Source of the DNA: Dinoroseobacter sp.
Lineage (GTDB): Bacteria > Pseudomonadota > Alphaproteobacteria > Rhodobacterales > Rhodobacteraceae
DNA length: 64,000 bases
NCBI GenBank assembly: GCA_017643385.1
Contig: JAEPNN010000001.1
Coordinates: forward strand, 1 to 64,000
Direction of reading: 5' to 3'
The notes under the pieces were generated by a model. It had not been told where the DNA came from. It searched no databases and worked only from the letters and a program-made list of their open reading frames with translations. Shown here in pieces: positions 61,303-64,000 of this stretch. The first letter of the stretch is position 1, and each line of letters opens with the position of its first letter. The translations under genes were made by a program, and so were the position numbers.

Positions 61303-64000
61303 TGCCGGTACGGAATGACGCCACACTGACGCAGATAGCGGCAGCCAATCCAAATACATCCACATGGTTGGCGGCCAATGCCGGTTCAGGGAAGACCCGC
61401 GTTCTGACCGATCGGGTTGCGCGGTTGCTGCTGCAGGGCGTGCCACCGCAGCGTATTTTATGCCTGACCTATACGCGCGCCGCCGCAACAGAAATGCAGA
61501 ACCGGCTGTTCAGACGGCTTGGCGCCTGGGCAATGGCCGACGACGCGGACCTTCAAGACGCGCTCGACGAACTGGGGGTAGAGGCTGGCGAGAACACCGC
61601 CGAACTGCGCAATTCCGCCCGTACGCTCTTTGCTCGAGCGATTGAAACGCCGGGCGGTCTGAAGCTGCAAACCATTCACTCGTTTTGCGCAGCCCTGCTG
61701 CGGCGCTTCCCGTTAGAAGCACATGTCTCGCCAAACTTCGTGGAAATGGATGATCGCGCAGCGGAAGTTCTTCAGGCGGATTTGCTTGATCAGTTGGCCA
61801 GTGGTTCTGAACAAGACCGCTTTGATCAGATTGCCGAAATCCTTGGCGAAGGGGAGCTTGCAAAGCTGACCAAACAGGTGATCGGGGCGCGCGCCGGATT
61901 TGAGCCACCACTGTCCCGGGAAGGTCTGGCACAACTTTTTGAGATTTCTGCGGACCTGACGCTGCCCCAATTGGTGCAAGAAACGTTTTGCGCAGCAGAC
62001 AACCTGCTTTTGTCCGAGCTTCGCGACCTATTGTTGAAGCGCGAAAAAACTGACCTGTCCCACGGACACAAGCTTGAAGGGTTGGACCTGAATAGCCCTA
62101 GTAACGCTTGGTTTCCTGTGCTCGAAGGCCTTCTTCTTTTTGGCGCGACAACCAAAACTGCTGATCCTTTCAGTCCAAAGCACGGGAAATGGCCAACAGC
62201 TGCTGCGCGCAAATTGCTTTTTGAGGGCCAGCTGGACGCATTGAACGATTTGATGGACCGCGTCTCGGAAGCACGAGAGAAGCGCGTCGCATTGACCGCA
62301 TTGGACCGTTCAGCTGCGCTGCACAGGTTCGCCGAATGGCTTCTTCCCGCATACGCAGACGCCAAGGCCGCACGCGGCTGGCTCGATTTTGACGACCTGA
62401 TCCTGAAAGCGCGCGCGCTTCTCAGCAATCCGAGCGTGGCGCAATGGGTTTTGTTTCGTCTGGATGGCGGGATTGATCACATTCTGGTGGACGAGGCCCA
62501 GGACACCTCACCGGAGCAATGGCAGATCATCCGCGATCTTGCGCGTGAATTTGCAACTGGCGAAAGTGCGCGCCCGGACCTGCAGCGCACCATCTTCGTG
62601 GTCGGAGATCCAAAGCAGTCGATCTATTCTTTTCAGGGCGCCGATCCGAACGGGTTCGAGCAGATGCGCAGATACTTTGAAAGAGCTCTGACTGACGCGT
62701 CTGAACCTTTCCAGACACAAAGCCTGCGCCATTCCTTCAGATCCAGTCCCGCAATCCTGTCAGCTGTTGATGCAACGTTTGTCGCGGCTGGCCATCAGGG
62801 TTTGGGAATGGCGAGCGAGCACCTTGCGTTTCACGGCGCGCTGCCAGGCCGTGTGGACCTGTGGCCCGTCGTACCAATATCTGACGATCCAGACCCCCTG
62901 CCCTTTGACAGCCCTGTTGATGCGCTTTCAGCAGAGGACCACAGGCTTAAGGTGGCGCGTCAGGTGGTCGGGGAGATGAAGGATATTCTCGATCAGGGTA
63001 CGCGTATCACCACATCCAGCGGCGAAGCGCGCCTTGTGACGCCGGGGGATTTCCTGATCCTTGTTCAAAGCCGTCGCGAGATGTTCCATGAAATTATCCG
63101 CGCATGCAAAGATCAAGGGCTACCTGTTGCGGGCGCAGATCGTCTGCGTATTGGTGGTGAGCTGGCCGTCAGAGATCTGGTGGCACTGTTGAAATTTGCC
63201 GCAACGCCCGAAGATGACCTGTCGCTTGCGACTGTTCTGCGATCCCCGCTGTGCAACTGGTCCGAGCAAGACCTCTTTGATCTCGCGCACAAGCGGAAGT
63301 CGAAGTTTCTGTGGCGTGCGATGCGTGACCGCGAAGATGCTGGATCACCCACGATGCAACTTCTGCATGATACGTTGGATCAATCTGATTTCCTGCGTCC
63401 CTTTGACCTGATCGACAGAATCCTGACGCGTCATGAGGGGCGCAAAAACCTCCTCGCGCGCCTCGGGCCGGAAGCCGAAGACGGCATCGATGCGTTGCTT
63501 GCCCAAGCCCTGAGTTATGAGACCGGCAATGTTCCATCCCTGACCGGCTTCATCGGATGGATGGCCCAAGACACCAGCGATCTGAAGCGCGCGCTCGACC
63601 AGCAGGGCGATCGCATTCGGGTGATGACAGTGCATGGGGCAAAAGGATTGGAATCCCCGATTGTGATCCTTCCAGACTGTGCCGAACGACGCCCGCCTAC
63701 ACCCGGGAGGCTTATCCGCGCAGAGAATGGCTGCGTGCTTTGGCGCATGTCAAAAGCAGAAGCTCCGGAAAGCATGGCAAACGCCATCGATGCGCCGAGT
63801 ACAAAAGACGAAGATGAACGAATGCGGCTGCTCTATGTTGCCATGACGCGCGCGGAGAACTGGCTGATCATCGCTGCTGCAGGAAAAACTGAAAAGGACT
63901 GCTGGTACCAATTTGCCAAAACAGGTCTCGAGGCGCTGGGCGCAGCGTCTTTGAAGCGGCCAGATGGCTTGGGATTGCGGTGGCAAGATGGCGACTGGCC
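61302..64000 (+). CDS. addA: Double-strand break repair helicase-nuclease AddA, 5' part
   Basis: An 899-codon N-terminal part of a UvrD-family helicase, cut by the right edge. Motif I is WLAANAGSGKTRVL near residue 25, motif Ia is CLTYTRAAATEMQNR, QTIHSFCAALLRRF follows, motif II is ILVDEAQDTSPEQW near residue 398, motif III is FVVGDPKQSIYSFQGA, motif V is VMTVHGAKGLE and motif VI is RLLYVAMTRAE. The C-terminal nuclease domain lies beyond the window. The ATG at 61302 overlaps addB by one base. Confidence 0.95.
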   Translation, partial: MPVRNDATLTQIAAANPNTSTWLAANAGSGKTRVLTDRVARLLLQGVPPQRILCLTYTRAAATEMQNRLFRRLGAWAMADDADLQDALDELGVEAGENTAELRNSARTLFARAIETPGGLKLQTIHSFCAALLRRFPLEAHVSPNFVEMDDRAAEVLQADLLDQLASGSEQDRFDQIAEILGEGELAKLTKQVIGARAGFEPPLSREGLAQLFEISADLTLPQLVQETFCAADNLLLSELRDLLLKREKTDLSHGHKLEGLDLNSPSNAWFPVLEGLLLFGATTKTADPFSPKHGKWPTAAARKLLFEGQLDALNDLMDRVSEAREKRVALTALDRSAALHRFAEWLLPAYADAKAARGWLDFDDLILKARALLSNPSVAQWVLFRLDGGIDHILVDEAQDTSPEQWQIIRDLAREFATGESARPDLQRTIFVVGDPKQSIYSFQGADPNGFEQMRRYFERALTDASEPFQTQSLRHSFRSSPAILSAVDATFVAAGHQGLGMASEHLAFHGALPGRVDLWPVVPISDDPDPLPFDSPVDALSAEDHRLKVARQVVGEMKDILDQGTRITTSSGEARLVTPGDFLILVQSRREMFHEIIRACKDQGLPVAGADRLRIGGELAVRDLVALLKFAATPEDDLSLATVLRSPLCNWSEQDLFDLAHKRKSKFLWRAMRDREDAGSPTMQLLHDTLDQSDFLRPFDLIDRILTRHEGRKNLLARLGPEAEDGIDALLAQALSYETGNVPSLTGFIGWMAQDTSDLKRALDQQGDRIRVMTVHGAKGLESPIVILPDCAERRPPTPGRLIRAENGCVLWRMSKAEAPESMANAIDAPSTKDEDERMRLLYVAMTRAENWLIIAAAGKTEKDCWYQFAKTGLEALGAASLKRPDGLGLRWQDGDW

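Noticed and set aside
1-64000. Mobile elements, CRISPR arrays, tRNA or rRNA genes
   Set aside because: No transposase or integrase reading frame, no regularly spaced repeats and no tRNA or rRNA signature was found on either strand, although AT-rich segments hint at past gene transfer.

Overview
The window reads as a chromosomal segment of an alphaproteobacterium, most likely a marine member of the Rhodobacteraceae (Roseobacter group). The evidence is the right third. A redox cluster with regB diverging from senC and regA sits near ahcY, and it is followed by the run tsaE-amgK-murU-addB-addA typical of these bacteria. No rRNA, tRNA, CRISPR array or insertion sequence was seen.

Region 1 (1-45 kb) is a large surface-polysaccharide locus, framed by GDP-mannose genes: a manC fragment at the left edge and gmd-fcl at 42.9-45.0 kb. 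Inside it are: an SDR/aldolase pair and an O-antigen ligase/polymerase-like membrane protein (0.8-3.6 kb); a Kdo-8-P synthase, a free-standing CBS protein, an initiating sugar-phosphate transferase, a PglK-like ABC exporter and three glycosyltransferases (4.2-11.5 kb); and a complete-looking legionaminic-acid operon (13.0-23.1 kb). That operon carries legB, legC, legG, legI, a NeuD-type acetyltransferase, a PtmE-like guanylyltransferase and a WbpG/HisF/HisH-type amidotransferase trio expected to install an acetamidino group.

The most striking block is 24.5-33.2 kb. Four tightly overlapping genes match, step for step, the Campylobacter jejuni pathway for the activated phosphoramidate donor of capsular O-methyl phosphoramidate. 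They are an L-glutamine kinase (Cj1418-like), a CTP:phosphoglutamine cytidylyltransferase (Cj1416-like), a gamma-glutamyl-CDP-amidate hydrolase (Cj1417-like) and an APS-kinase-like CDP-amidate kinase (Cj1415-like). They come with two methyltransferases, a sulfotransferase-fold protein and an unusual formyltransferase-like protein embedded in the same operon. Downstream (33.4-40.6 kb) lies a second nonulosonate-type set: an unknown 568-residue protein, a divergent NeuB paralogue, an APH-type kinase, a GT-B-like protein, the only CMP-nonulosonate synthetase in the window and a deacetylase-like protein. A WbpM-type membrane dehydratase faces gmd.

Region 2 (45-64 kb) is ordinary core genome. It holds a Sel1 protein, an EVE protein, DUF2853, two HD proteins, an alpha/beta hydrolase, ahcY, a GNAT gene with an in-frame stop near its start, a lipoprotein, regA-senC/regB, a PAS protein, tsaE, amgK, murU, addB and a truncated addA.

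How the genes probably work together: the initiating transferase loads a sugar phosphate on undecaprenyl phosphate. The glycosyltransferases then add fucose/mannose-derived, Kdo-like and legionaminic-type sugars. Methyl, sulfo, acetamidino and phosphoramidate groups decorate them, and the ABC protein with the ligase-like protein exports and assembles the polymer. The polymer structure is inference; the gene families are read directly from the sequence.
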